Assembly: GCA_963703945.1 (NCBI GenBank) | Contig: CAVPGM010000007.1 | Coordinates: 124,001-188,000 of the forward strand | DNA length: 64,000 bases | Reading direction: 5' to 3' | Source of the DNA: JALORV01 sp963703945 | Lineage (GTDB): Bacteria; Pseudomonadota; Gammaproteobacteria; Burkholderiales; Burkholderiaceae_F | Shown here: positions 33,700 to 42,463 of the stretch, piece after piece | Numbering within the stretch: position 1 is the stretch's first letter | Layout: every line of letters begins with the position of its first letter | Position numbers and translations under genes: made by a program | The notes under the pieces: model-generated | Database searches by the model: none | Told to the model about the DNA's origin: nothing | The model's input: only the letters and a program-made list of their open reading frames with translations

Positions 33700-34317
33700 T
33701 CATCGGAGGGTCTCGAGTTCCAGGTGATGCAGGAGTCGACCCTCGAGCTGCGTGCGGTCGGCCAGCAGGCCGTCGAGCGTCGCATCAAGGACGTTGTGCC
33801 CGCTGACGACCCGGAATCCGGCTGCGATGGCCGCAACGGACTCGAACGTCACGGGCGTCACGCCGTCGACGCGCAATTGCTCAAGGCTCCGCGCTCGCTC
33901 CTCGTTGCTCCATGCCGGATGGTGTTCAATGCGCCAGCCGGTTCCATGCGGTACAGCCTTCAAGGCGCGCTGCAGATGGGTCTGCACCCAGTTCGCGCGG
34001 GCCGCGGCCGACTCCCAGTGCGCGAGCAGCCGCGACCGCAGCTCATGCCATGCGGCCCCGAGCAGACCGACCGCATGGTGCTGGCTGGCGAGGCGGCGAT
34101 CGGTTGCCAGCGCGGCCTCGACGGCGCCCACTTCGAGCGAGTAGCGCTTGCGCTCCTCAGCGATGGCGGTGCGGACGCGACGTCGCGATTCGGCCAGAGC
34201 GGTCCGCACAACCTCGCGCGCCTCGGCCAGGGCCGGGTCAAGCAACTCCGCACGGCGACGAGCCCGGTACTGTTCGACCAGGTCAAGCAGCGCCTGCGTG
34301 CGACGTTCGAGGTTCAT
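33700..34317 (-). CDS. A/V-type ATPase subunit E (peripheral stalk)
   Basis: A 205-residue, strongly charged helical protein in the position of subunit E. The N-terminal half is a continuous coiled coil (RTQALLDLVEQYRARRRAELLDPALAEAREVVRTALAESRRRVRTAIAEERKRY). The C-terminal half is globular and ends GHNVLDATLDGLLADRTQLEGRLLHHLELETLR, like the family motif in which the C-terminus contacts the A/B head. Sequence identity to characterised E subunits is low, so the assignment relies on operon position and architecture. It lies between subunits F and A. Confidence 0.75.
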   Translation of the reverse strand: MNLERRTQALLDLVEQYRARRRAELLDPALAEAREVVRTALAESRRRVRTAIAEERKRYSLEVGAVEAALATDRRLASQHHAVGLLGAAWHELRSRLLAHWESAAARANWVQTHLQRALKAVPHGTGWRIEHHPAWSNEERARSLEQLRVDGVTPVTFESVAAIAAGFRVVSGHNVLDATLDGLLADRTQLEGRLLHHLELETLR

Positions 34318-34327
34318 TCGAGTCGAT

Positions 34328-34621
34328 TCAACGATCGAGGCCCAGTTGCGAGCGCACGCGCTCTGCGGGGTCGAGGGGGTTCGGCGCCCCGCCCTCCGGG
34401 ATCAGCACCAGCAGCGGGCGACCGGCCATGAGTGCGGCGTTGAGTTCCGGGCGAGGCAACTGTTCGGCGACAGCGATCGTGATGAACACGGCTTCGGCGG
34501 CGGTCCTGGCCGCCTGGAACGCGACCAGTTCGCCGCCCGCCTCGGGAGCCCACGACTGCACACCGGCCAGCCTGAATCCGGCGGCGTCGATCGCGTTGCC
34601 GACGTAGGCGAGCGCGCTCAT
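34328..34621 (-). CDS. A/V-type ATPase subunit F
   Basis: A 97-residue protein in the usual place of subunit F, a regulatory part of the central stalk that binds subunit D. The opening ALAYVGNAIDAAGFRLAGVQ, the middle AEAVFITIAVAEQLP and PLLVLIPEG fit the Rossmann-like F subunit pattern (GD-x3-GFRLAG and P-x3-IPG). The C-terminus is the short segment LGLDR. The gene is ten bases from both neighbours, subunits K and E. Confidence 0.8.
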   Translation of the reverse strand: MSALAYVGNAIDAAGFRLAGVQSWAPEAGGELVAFQAARTAAEAVFITIAVAEQLPRPELNAALMAGRPLLVLIPEGGAPNPLDPAERVRSQLGLDR

Positions 34622-34631
34622 CGCGTGCGAC

Positions 34632-34979
34632 CTAGGCGAGCCGATTCAGGATCAGGATCGAGATGATCACGCCGTAAATGGCAATCCCCTCGGCAAGGCC
34701 GACGAAGATCAGCAGGCGCCCGAAGAGGTCGGGCTTTTCGGCCAGCGCCCCGACCGCCGCGGCGCCGAGCTTCGCGACCGCATACCCGCCCGCGATGGAA
34801 GATGCTGCGGTCGCGAGTGCCGCCGAGACGAGGCCCCATGTGAATGCGTCGGGCGGCAGACCGACCCGCGCGGCAGTCTGCGCCGATGCGGCCTCGGGGA
34901 ACACCACCAGGGCGGTGCCCAATGCGGCAAGGACGGCCGCGCCGGCGATCAGCAGCAGCGGAATGGTGAAACGACGCAT
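34632..34979 (-). CDS. ntpK: A/V-type ATPase membrane ring subunit K (proteolipid)
   Basis: A 115-residue proteolipid. The N-terminal hydrophobic segment (RRFTIPLLLIAGAAVLAALG) ends in SAQ, like a cleavable signal. It is followed by one two-helix hairpin: about residues 45-70 (WGLVSAALATAASSIAGGYAVAK) and about 85-112, with the ion-binding glutamate in LAEGIAIYG. This is a single-hairpin (8 kDa-type) subunit, not the duplicated 16 kDa form. The glutamate lacks the Gln/Thr pattern (LPETQAIYG) of sodium-binding rings, so proton coupling is more likely, an inference. It sits between subunits I and F. Confidence 0.85.
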   Translation of the reverse strand: MRRFTIPLLLIAGAAVLAALGTALVVFPEAASAQTAARVGLPPDAFTWGLVSAALATAASSIAGGYAVAKLGAAAVGALAEKPDLFGRLLIFVGLAEGIAIYGVIISILILNRLA

Positions 34980-34988
34980 GATGACTCC

Positions 34989-36788
34989 TCAGGCAAGTGT
35001 GACGGGTGGGGCAGCGAGCGGCCGAAACTCGCGCCCCTCGGCATGGAAGAAGCGGGTGAAGAATTCGAACAGCACCAGCCGTGTGGTCTGGATCGACACG
35101 ACCAGCCCCTCGACGACCAGGATCAGTGCGTTGCCGAGGACGAGCATCAATACGAACGCGAACGGATTTCCGGTGGCATCGGCAAGCGCCACGACAGCAG
35201 ACGACAGTCCGGCGTGCGCGAGCGCGAATGCGCCGACGCGGGCGAACGACAGGGTGTTGATCAGCACCTGGATCGTGTGTTCGACCAGTTCGCCGAGCGC
35301 GCCGAAGACCGCCTTGACCGTGTGCCGATCGAGTGCCGCCGCGACCACTGCCCACGCGGCCCCGACGAGAATCAGCCACCAGCCGGGCGGATACAGGAAT
35401 CCCGTCAGCGCACCGGCATAGGCGAGCATGACGGGCGCATCGTCGCGCAGCCAGTGATCGAGGTGGCTGCCCCACCAGGCTTCAACCGCCCCGAGCAGCA
35501 GGCCCAGCACGAGCAACGCGGCACCACCGAAGATCGGCACGAGCAGCACCGGCAGCGGATGCTCGATTGGATGCAGCCACCACGGCTCGATCACGTGTTC
35601 CAGCGTGAAGACGGCTCCGAAGGCGAATCCGAACAAGGCCGCGGCGATTCCGCCCGGCACCAACAGGCGAAGTACGGGCAGGCGTTTGCGCAGCAGCCAT
35701 CCCACCGCGGCCAGCACGAATCCCTGTCCGACGTCGCCGAACATGTAGCCGAAGATCAGCGGCACGGCGAGAGCCAGCAGCACGCTAGGATCGGCCCCGC
35801 TTGCGCTCGGCATGCCGACGAGTCGCGTGAACACTTCGAACGGCTGCGCCCACCAGGGATTGCGCAGCACGAGCGGTGCACGGGCGCCGCGCGGCGGTCG
35901 GGGAAACGTAGCGAGGGCGCGCGCGTCGCTTTTCTCGAGCGCTCGTACGACCTGTTCGTGATCGGCGGTCCAGCCGGTGATGCGTGCGAACACGTCGCCC
36001 AGATCGATCGCACCGCCATGCTCGAAGCACCACGTGGCGCGAGCAATGGCGCCAAGCGCCCGCGCGAGGCCATGCCGGGTCGATAGTTCGTCGACCTCGC
36101 CACGGAGCCTGGCGATCATGGCACGGGCTTGCGCGCGACGTTCCGCCACCATCGACAGATTGGCCTCGGCGCTCGGCTGCAGCCAGTCGGGAAAACGGGC
36201 GCGGCGCCCATTGACCTCGGCCACTGCGCGCCCGATGGTTTCGATGGCCTCGGGCGGCCCGATCGCGAGCAGCAGACGCTCGCTGGCCAGCGCTGCAAAC
36301 CGCGTGATGGTGTCGTCCGGCACGTCGACTTCGACGCCGAGCGGAAGCGCGAAGAGCGCCGCTGTCACGCCGTGGTCGGCGCGTGCGAGAGCAGCAAAGT
36401 CGATCCTGCTGTCGGCCATTTCGCGCAATGCGGCAGCAGCCAGTTCGAGCTCCGCGGCCTCCGACTCGGCCTGCTGCAATCGCACGATCGCGTCGTCTGC
36501 CGCGGCAGCCCATGTCTGCAGCGATGCCACGCCGCTGGCCAGTGCATTGGCCGGTGCGCGACGTTCGGCTTCCAGCGTCGTGGCAGGCGGCGGCCAGTAC
36601 GGTCGGTATTTGCGCGCCAGCGTGTTGTAGGTTTTCAGCAGGTCCTGCGGCATTGCCGCTCCGGGCGCCTCGGTCTGGTGCCATTCGACCTCGATGCAAC
36701 CCGCCGCGGCGAGTGCTTCGAGAGCGATGAACGCATCGTCGCGCGCGACCATGATTTCGAACCAGGAGCACGGTTGCGGCCGGATCAT
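34989..36788 (-). CDS. ntpI: A/V-type ATPase subunit I (membrane stator, a-subunit homologue)
   Basis: A 599-residue subunit I. The N-terminal cytoplasmic half (residues 1-320) is a pair of coiled coils around globular domains, starting with a conserved-type PQPCSWFEIMVARDDAFIALEALAAAGCIEVEW. The C-terminal half has about seven or eight membrane helices with PLIFGYMFGDVGQGFVLAAVG, TGFLYPPGWWLI, and TLSFARVGAFALAHAGLSSAV, whose arginine is the essential partner of the ring glutamate. The start at 36788 overlaps subunit C's stop. The frame is open upstream, but the homologous N-terminus begins there. It forms the ion half-channels. Confidence 0.92.
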   Translation of the reverse strand: MIRPQPCSWFEIMVARDDAFIALEALAAAGCIEVEWHQTEAPGAAMPQDLLKTYNTLARKYRPYWPPPATTLEAERRAPANALASGVASLQTWAAAADDAIVRLQQAESEAAELELAAAALREMADSRIDFAALARADHGVTAALFALPLGVEVDVPDDTITRFAALASERLLLAIGPPEAIETIGRAVAEVNGRRARFPDWLQPSAEANLSMVAERRAQARAMIARLRGEVDELSTRHGLARALGAIARATWCFEHGGAIDLGDVFARITGWTADHEQVVRALEKSDARALATFPRPPRGARAPLVLRNPWWAQPFEVFTRLVGMPSASGADPSVLLALAVPLIFGYMFGDVGQGFVLAAVGWLLRKRLPVLRLLVPGGIAAALFGFAFGAVFTLEHVIEPWWLHPIEHPLPVLLVPIFGGAALLVLGLLLGAVEAWWGSHLDHWLRDDAPVMLAYAGALTGFLYPPGWWLILVGAAWAVVAAALDRHTVKAVFGALGELVEHTIQVLINTLSFARVGAFALAHAGLSSAVVALADATGNPFAFVLMLVLGNALILVVEGLVVSIQTTRLVLFEFFTRFFHAEGREFRPLAAPPVTLA

Positions 36789-37615
36789 GCCGGTGCTCCC
36801 AACCGCGCCCGAGCGACGAACTCTCCGCGCAGTCGTTCGAGGTCGAGTGCGAACAACGCGAGATAGGCAAACAGCGCCGCCGGCTGCGAGGAGGCGCGAT
36901 GCAGCAGCGCGATCAGGCGTCCCGCCAGGTTCTGCCGGGCCGCTGCGGTGTCTTCGGGATTCAGGGTTCCGAAATGCGGAACGTGCCGCCGCGCTACCCG
37001 CACGAGATCCTCGAGCACCGCGCGCTCGTCGTCGGTAGTCCGCGGCCAGCGCGCGCGCCAGACACTTTCCCACGCCGACAGCGCACGATGAACGACGGGT
37101 CCGGAGCGGATCCGGATGAGCGCACGTGCGAGCGGTTCGACGGCGGTGTGAGCCAGGGGTTCGGCCTGGATCGCCGCGCCAATCGGCGCCAGTGGTCCAG
37201 CGAGGATCGCGACGCGGCGGTCGGCGAGGTTGTCCTGCGAGTAGCGCGCCAATACCGGGTCGTTCGCAATCCAGCGGGGCGGTCGGTCGTCCTGCATTAG
37301 GTGCGTGAGCGCCGGCAGGTCGACGAGGTGTCCGGTGTACTGCACCGCCGCCTGCCACGACTCGGGTGACCAGGCGGCGACCTCCTCGACGCGCGTGCGA
37401 AGCTGCTGCCGGAACGCCAGTTCGATAACCTCGGGGTCGCCAGTCGGCGGAATTCCCGAGACGCTTGATGCGGCCGGTGAAGTGCGGACCGCCTCCAGCA
37501 GCGCGGAGACGGTGCGGGCTGATCGCGTCTGCAGCCAGAGCCGTTCATCGGGGCGCTGCGCAAGGCGCGCCGCAACGCGTGCGTAGGCATAGTCGAATGT
37601 CAGGCCGGCAATCAT
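36785..37615 (-). CDS. A/V-type ATPase subunit C-like protein (AC39/d family by position)
   Basis: A 276-residue, mostly helical soluble protein in the position of subunit C. It opens with LTFDYAYARVAARLAQRPDE, comparable to the YxxARVRxxxxxL start of C subunits, and continues with repeated helical bundles. Subunit C caps the proteolipid ring and links it to the central stalk. Typical archaeal-type C subunits are about 330-350 residues, so this one is short, and similarity is weak beyond the first segment. The assignment depends largely on the conserved operon order. Confidence 0.65.
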   Translation of the reverse strand: MIAGLTFDYAYARVAARLAQRPDERLWLQTRSARTVSALLEAVRTSPAASSVSGIPPTGDPEVIELAFRQQLRTRVEEVAAWSPESWQAAVQYTGHLVDLPALTHLMQDDRPPRWIANDPVLARYSQDNLADRRVAILAGPLAPIGAAIQAEPLAHTAVEPLARALIRIRSGPVVHRALSAWESVWRARWPRTTDDERAVLEDLVRVARRHVPHFGTLNPEDTAAARQNLAGRLIALLHRASSQPAALFAYLALFALDLERLRGEFVARARLGAPA

Positions 37616-37959
37616 TCGGTGCCGCCGATGACTTCTGCCGCGAGCCGATCGAGCGCACGCGCAACCCGGATGGGCTCATCCGGATCAAGCGGAGCGGTGA
37701 GCTGCAGTGCGGCCCGCTCCTCATTCAGATGATCGACGCGCGCGCGGATCGCGGCATCGGTCCAGTGATGTGCGCGGGCGACACGTCCGGCGGCGCGTTC
37801 GGCGATGGTGTGCGCACGGGCCCGGGCGCCGGAACGGATGTCTTCGGCGTCCAGCGCGTACTGCTCGACTGCGGCGCGAGCCGCCTGTTCCGCCTGCAGC
37901 ACCCGTACGATCGCCTCGTCCACGCGCGCAGCGGTCGTGACATTCACCTGCGCTGCCAT
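37612..37959 (-). CDS. A/V-type ATPase peripheral stalk subunit (G/H-like)
   Basis: A 115-residue helical protein, first in the ATPase operon. Nearly the whole length is an alanine/arginine/glutamate-rich coiled coil (VDEAIVRVLQAEQAARAAVEQYALDAEDIRSGARARAHTIAERAAGRVARAH). This is the expected architecture of the G/H subunit that pairs with subunit E in the peripheral stalk. AGAAGGGG lies six bases before the ATG at 37959, which decides that start over an upstream ATG at 37998. The stop overlaps the start of the next gene by four bases. Confidence 0.7.
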   Translation of the reverse strand: MAAQVNVTTAARVDEAIVRVLQAEQAARAAVEQYALDAEDIRSGARARAHTIAERAAGRVARAHHWTDAAIRARVDHLNEERAALQLTAPLDPDEPIRVARALDRLAAEVIGGTE

Positions 37960-38288
37960 CGCTTGCCCCTTCTTCACAGAGGCCGTAGGCATAAACATCC
38001 CGACCCTTTGCCCTGGCCGTACCTTTTATACGGGGGCGGGCGGGGACGGCATTGCTTCAGAGCAATCGCGCGGCGATCTGCGCTACGGTCAGAGCAAGGC
38101 CATGCAACAGCGCGGCACCGATGGTCAGCGGCGACGCCGGAGCGAGGTCGCGCGGCGCGTCCGCAGGGGCCAGCAGCAGCCGACCCGCCTCGACTGAGAG
38201 TGGACGGCAGCGCCAGCAGCGCGGCCCAGGGCAGCAGTCCCGTCAGCGCCGGGCTCGGGCGGAACGGTGGGCATGGCGCACCGCCGGC
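37960..38288. other. Intergenic region between hypX and the ATPase operon
   Basis: No intact gene is seen. The minus strand has membrane-protein-like fragments in two frames (PSPALTGLLPWAALLALP, and later TIGAALLHGLALTVAQIAARLL with a stop near 38052), perhaps the ruins of a small membrane protein with one frameshift. No family was recognised. The left part holds the presumed ATPase promoter. Confidence 0.3.
38025..38030 (-). promoter_or_regulatory. Possible -10 element of the ATPase operon
   Basis: On the minus strand TATAAA (within GTATAAAAGGTACGG) lies about 65 bases upstream of the first ATPase start codon and is the only AT-rich hexamer in this GC-rich gap. No clear -35 box was identified. 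Confidence 0.3.
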
Positions 38289-40019
38289 TTAGGGGGTGAT
38301 GTGGAGCGACTGAGTCGCCTCCGGCGCGCGGCCGTTGGTCCGGTGACGCGCCAGATACAGCGGCGTCCTCGCCTTGGGAATCTTGCGCACGAAGTTGTGG
38401 CGCGCCACGTGATAACTTGCGTCGAAGCCGTAGAAGTTCAGTCGCATGCGCGCCAGTTCCTCGGCCCGGTACGCGGCCAAAGGCTTGCACGCTTCGTCGG
38501 CGTCGCGCCTTGTCAGCTTGTCGTGCAGTCGGGATGCGAAGCCATCCTCGGCCAGGCGTTGCGCCTCGGCGACGGCCTGCGCCAGGAAGTCGGCGGGAGC
38601 GGCGCCGTAGTGTGCGTCGATGAGTCCGATGTCGAGCGCGTCGCGCGATCCCAGCGGCAGGCGGCCTTCGGTGATGGCTCGTGCGCCCACTGCACCGACA
38701 CGGCGAGGCAGCAGGTAGGTCCAGTATTCGGATCCGTGCAGATTGCCCATGCCCTTGTAGTGCGGGTTCAGCACGATGCCGCGCCGTGCAACGACGCGGT
38801 CGGCAGCGAGCGCGAGAAAGACGCCCCCGGCGCCCGCGTTGCCCTGCAGTGCCGCGATCGTCAGGTGCGTCCGGGTGGTCAGGATCGCCTTTGCGAGGTC
38901 GTCGATCGCGTTGATGTTGCGCCAGGACTCGTCAGCCGGGTGCTCGGATGCCTCGATCACGTTCAGGTGGATGCCGTTGCTCAAGAAGTCGTGGCCGCCG
39001 GCCAGCACGATCACGCGCGTCGGTCGACGGCACGCGGCTTCGTACGCTGCCGTTAGCCGCTCACACTGGCGCGTCGACATCGCGCCGTTGTAGAACGCGA
39101 AGTGCAACACGCCGACATCGCGGAATTCTTCGTACCAGATGTCGCGCCAGGTGCACGATGGCGACGCACCGAAGTCGACAGATACCTCGGGGATGCCGAC
39201 CAGCCGCTCTCCGAGCACCATCGACGCCGGCAGCTTGAATGGCCGTGCCTCGTCGAGCGAAGCCTTCAGGTGCGTGATCCACACCGCGCCGTCGTGCGTG
39301 GCGCGGCAGATGGCGCCTTCGCGCTGGGCGATCACGCGGCCCGGCGTACCGCGCAGCACATCTTCGCGATGCGCGTCGTAGCAATGGACCTTGAGCCCGA
39401 GAATGTCGTCGGCGATGCCGGGTACGCCGTCGGCAGCCCACAGCTTGCGCAACACCCGCTCGGTGGACTCGCTCGACCAGTCGATTGCGCGATCGGCTTG
39501 CCGCAGCAGCGGTCGTGCGTGTCCGAGCGCATCGCTGCAATCCGCCAGCGGCCGCGGCGCGTCACCCCGCAGGATTGCCTCGAGCGCGAGGTTGAGCGCC
39601 GTGACGGCGGCCTCGGTGACTTCGTTCCGATAGAGCGAACCCTTGCTGGCAGGGCGCATCGCAAACTCGACGCTCGCCCAGACATCGCCGGCGTCCATTT
39701 GGCCGTTGGCCTGCAGTACGGTCACGCCCCAGCGGCGCTCTCCGTCCTGCACTGCCCGGTCGAGCGCCGACGGCCCGCGGTCGCCGATCACGCCCGGATG
39801 GACGATGAGGCAGCGCACACGGCTCCACACGGCCTCCGGGATCGCCCGCTTCAGAAACGGTGCAATGACGAGGTCCGGCGCATGGCGCCGCACCGCGTCG
39901 ATGGTGACCGCATCGTTGACATCGAACTCGAGCGAGACCTGATGGCCGCGATCCGCCAGTTCCACCCACAGCCGCTGCGTCAGGCTGTTGAACGAGTGCG
40001 CAAGGAGAAGGATGCGCAT
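38289..40019 (-). CDS. hypX: HypX, formyl-CoA/CO-forming hydrogenase maturation protein
   Basis: A 576-residue two-domain protein. Residues 1-270 resemble formyltetrahydrofolate-using transferases (MRILLLAHSFNSLTQRLWVELADRGHQVSLEFDVND, HPGVIGDRGPSALDRAV). Residues about 280-560 are a crotonase (enoyl-CoA hydratase) domain (LAGGHDFLSNGIHLNVIEASEHPADESWRNINAIDDL, GNAGAGGVFLALAADRVVARRGIVLNPHYKGMGNLHGSEYWTYLLPRRVG). HypX takes the formyl group from formyl-THF onto CoA and releases CO, which becomes the active-site CO ligand of [NiFe] hydrogenases under aerobic conditions. It lies 13 bases after hypE, at the end of the hox-hyp operon as in Cupriavidus. Confidence 0.95.
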   Translation of the reverse strand: MRILLLAHSFNSLTQRLWVELADRGHQVSLEFDVNDAVTIDAVRRHAPDLVIAPFLKRAIPEAVWSRVRCLIVHPGVIGDRGPSALDRAVQDGERRWGVTVLQANGQMDAGDVWASVEFAMRPASKGSLYRNEVTEAAVTALNLALEAILRGDAPRPLADCSDALGHARPLLRQADRAIDWSSESTERVLRKLWAADGVPGIADDILGLKVHCYDAHREDVLRGTPGRVIAQREGAICRATHDGAVWITHLKASLDEARPFKLPASMVLGERLVGIPEVSVDFGASPSCTWRDIWYEEFRDVGVLHFAFYNGAMSTRQCERLTAAYEAACRRPTRVIVLAGGHDFLSNGIHLNVIEASEHPADESWRNINAIDDLAKAILTTRTHLTIAALQGNAGAGGVFLALAADRVVARRGIVLNPHYKGMGNLHGSEYWTYLLPRRVGAVGARAITEGRLPLGSRDALDIGLIDAHYGAAPADFLAQAVAEAQRLAEDGFASRLHDKLTRRDADEACKPLAAYRAEELARMRLNFYGFDASYHVARHNFVRKIPKARTPLYLARHRTNGRAPEATQSLHITP

Positions 40020-40032
40020 CGGCTCGTTCTCG

Positions 40033-41083
40033 TCAGCAGATGCGCGGCAGCTGCTCGCCGGTCAGCCAGTCGACGACGCGGCGGCCGCCGAAGTTGGTGT
40101 CCATCTGGACGAAGCAGTGCGGATCGGCCACCACTTCGCCGATGATCGCGGCGGCCGCGCCCAGCGGATGCGCGCGCATCGCCGCCAGCAGGCGGCTGGC
40201 ATCGGTCGGATCGCAGATCGCGACGAGCTTGCCTTCGTTGGCGACGTAGAGCGGATCGAGTCCGAGAAACTCGCAGGCCGCGTTGACCTGCGGATTGACC
40301 GGAATCCTTGCCTCGTTGATCAGCATGCCGACGCCCGACTGGCGAGCGAACTCGTTCAGGGTGGTTCCGAGCCCGCCTCGCGTCGGATCGCGCAGGCAGC
40401 GGATCGCCGGAACGGCGTCGATCATCGCGCCGACCAGCCCGTGCAGCGCGGCTGTGTCCGAGCGGATGGTTGTGTCGAACGTCAGGTTCTCGCGCAGCGA
40501 CATGATCGCGACGCCGTGATCGCCGATCGTGCCGGAAACCAGGATGACATCACCGGGGCGCGCGCGGTCGCCGGAGACGTCGACCCCTTCGGGGACGACG
40601 CCGACGCCGGTGGTCGTGATGAACACGCCGTCGCCCTTGCCCTTTTCGACCACCTTGGTGTCGCCGGTGACGATCGGCACGCATGGCCTCCCGCGAGGCC
40701 GCGGCCATCGACTCGACGATGCGCCTGAGTGTGGCGAGCGGGAATCCCTCCTCGAGGATGAAGCCGGCGGCCAGGTACAGCGGCCGAGCCCCTGCCATCG
40801 CGACGTCGTTGATGGTTCCGTGCACCGACAGGCAGCCGATGTCGCCACCCGGAAACTCGAGCGGCGACACCACGTGGCTGTCGGTCGCCATCACCAGCCG
40901 GCCCGCGGGCACCGTGAAGCGCGCGTTGTCGTTACCCTGCGCCAGCCATTCGTTGGCGAACGCGCGCGCGAATAGTTCCTCGATCAGCTGCGCCATCGCG
41001 CGACCGCCGCCCCCGTGCGTCATGTCGACCCGTCCGTGCTTGAAGTCGACGGGGCGGATGTAGTCGCTGCGCACCTTGGTCAT
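40033..41083 (-). CDS. hypE: Hydrogenase maturation protein HypE; frameshifted as read
   Basis: HypE dehydrates the thiocarboxamide made by HypF into the cyanide ligand of the NiFe site. The first half (DYIRPVDFKHGRVDMTHGGGGRAMAQLIEELF, then LSVHGTINDVAMAGARPLYLAAGFILEEGFPL) and the second half (VPIVTGDTKVVEKGKGDGVFITTTGVG through the C-terminal PRIC, whose final Cys is the carrier residue) are both well conserved, but they lie in different frames. The shift is within a few bases of 40683, in the sequence coding SREA/-VPIVTGD. Rejoined length is about 350 residues, normal for HypE. If real, this would abolish cyanide synthesis. It lies eight bases after hypD. Confidence 0.92.
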
Positions 41084-41090
41084 CTGTCTC

Positions 41091-42230
41091 TCACGCTGCG
41101 CGGACGAGAGTGTCCTTGAAGCGGCCGTAGCTGTAGTGCGCCGCGCATGCACCCTCGGAGCTGACCATGCACGAACCCATCGGGTTCTCGGGCGTGCAAA
41201 CCGTGCCGAACAGCTTGCAGTCCGCCGGTTTCTTGACGCCGCGCAGGATCGCCCCGCACTCGCACGCCTTGTTGTCGGGTACCGAGCGGTAGGTAATGCC
41301 GAAGCGTCGCTCCGCATCGAAGTCCGCATACTCCGGCTTGATCCGCAGCGCGGAGTAGGGCACCTCGCCGAGTCCGCGCCACTCGAATGACGGACGCAGC
41401 TCGAACACGTCCGCCACCAGTGCCTTCGCCCTTTCGTTGCCCTCGCGCGTGACCGCCCGAGTGAATTCGTTCTCGACTTCCGCGCGGCCCTCGTTGAGCT
41501 GCCTCACCAGCATCAGGATCGCCTGCATCACGTCCAGCGGTTCGAATCCCGCGATCACCACCGGCCGCTGGTATTCCTCGGCGAAGTACTCGTAGGGCTG
41601 GCTGCCGATCACCGTGCTGACGTGCGCAGGACCGATGAATCCGTCGAGCGGAACGATGCCGAGGTCGCGCACCTCGGGCGACTCGAGAATGTGCGTGATC
41701 GCCGAGGGCGTCAGCACGTGGTTGCAGAACACGGTGAAGTTGCCAAGCTGCTGCGCCTGCGCCTGGCGGATCGCGATCGCCGTCGGCGGCGTGGTGGTCT
41801 CGAAACCGATCGCGAAGAACACGACCTGGCGCTCCGGATGCTCGCCGGCGATGCGCAATGCGTCGGCTGCGCTGTAAATCATCCGGATGTCGGCGCCGCG
41901 CGCCTTGGCCTTCAGCATCGACAGCCCGCCCGAGGCCGGCACGCGCATCGTGTCGGCATAGGTGCAGACGATCGCGTTGTGCTTTGTCGCCAGTTCGATC
42001 GCGTTGTCGATGCGGCCGATGGGTAATACGCACACCGGACATCCCGGCCCGTGCACCATATTGATGTTCTCTGGAAGCAGGTCCTTGAGGCCGTAGCGCG
42101 AAATGGCATGCGTGTGTCCGCCGCAGAACTCCATCAGGTTGTAGCTGCGACCGGCCTGCGCCTCGTCACGGATACGCGCGGCGATCCCGCGCGCCAGTTC
42201 GCCGTCGCGGAACTCGTCGATGTACTTCAT
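41091..42230 (-). CDS. hypD: Hydrogenase maturation protein HypD
   Basis: A 379-residue iron-sulfur protein that, with HypC, builds the Fe(CN)2CO unit. Conserved cysteine motifs are visible: NLMEFCGGHTHAI, GPGCPVCVLPIGRID, and the C-terminal cluster region (CECGAILRGVKKPADCKLFGTVCTPENPMGSCMVSSEGACAAHYSYGRF). The ATG at 42230 lies right at the left end of an IS110-containing insert. The 8-base TCATGCGG over its start codon is repeated at the hypC stop, so the ancestral hypC and hypD probably overlapped (ATGA). A GAAAGG sequence contributed by the insert now stands before the start. Confidence 0.96.
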   Translation of the reverse strand: MKYIDEFRDGELARGIAARIRDEAQAGRSYNLMEFCGGHTHAISRYGLKDLLPENINMVHGPGCPVCVLPIGRIDNAIELATKHNAIVCTYADTMRVPASGGLSMLKAKARGADIRMIYSAADALRIAGEHPERQVVFFAIGFETTTPPTAIAIRQAQAQQLGNFTVFCNHVLTPSAITHILESPEVRDLGIVPLDGFIGPAHVSTVIGSQPYEYFAEEYQRPVVIAGFEPLDVMQAILMLVRQLNEGRAEVENEFTRAVTREGNERAKALVADVFELRPSFEWRGLGEVPYSALRIKPEYADFDAERRFGITYRSVPDNKACECGAILRGVKKPADCKLFGTVCTPENPMGSCMVSSEGACAAHYSYGRFKDTLVRAA

Positions 42231-42234
42231 GCGG
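42227..42234. repeat. Left copy of the 8-bp direct repeat flanking the IS110 insert
   Basis: TCATGCGG spans the hypD start codon (read on the plus strand) and recurs at 43726-43733 over the hypC stop codon. Either copy fits the ancestral junction sequence. Confidence 0.6.
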
Positions 42235-42240
42235 CCCTAC

Positions 42241-42463
42241 CTTTCTCGTTGCCGAGTGATCGGTGCCTGGAGTGGCATGCCAAGATGGACTCCAGGCGGC
42301 GGGAGGGGATGGCTTTCATGCTGGCTGCCTGCGATGGCTCAGGAGGCATCTCCCCCCTCTCCGCCTTCCCTTCTCGACCGCTGATTAGGCTTTGCGAGTC
42401 ATCGCTGTGTAGGGCGAAGTTGGCGAGGAAGGGTTGCCTGATCGATCGCGAAGGAGAGTGCCA
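42241..42463 (+). ncRNA. Putative IS110 bridge-RNA region (5' non-coding end)
   Basis: IS110-family transposases are known to be guided by a structured bridge RNA from a non-coding end of the element. This 220-base segment directly precedes the transposase start. It shows a perfect 9-bp stem, GCCTGGAGT at 42265-42273 with ACTCCAGGC at 42289-42297, with a 15-base loop. A larger imperfect stem follows, pairing GGCGG-GGGAGGGGATG (about 42296-42313) with CATCTCCCCCCTCTCCGCC (about 42347-42365). The alternation of stems and large loops fits that RNA class. The identification is by position and structure only. Confidence 0.5.

Noticed and set aside
35043..36086. Plus-strand frame rich in Gln, His and Asp opposite subunit I
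   Set aside because: Composition is the mirror of a Leu/Val-rich membrane protein read backwards. No start signal or family.
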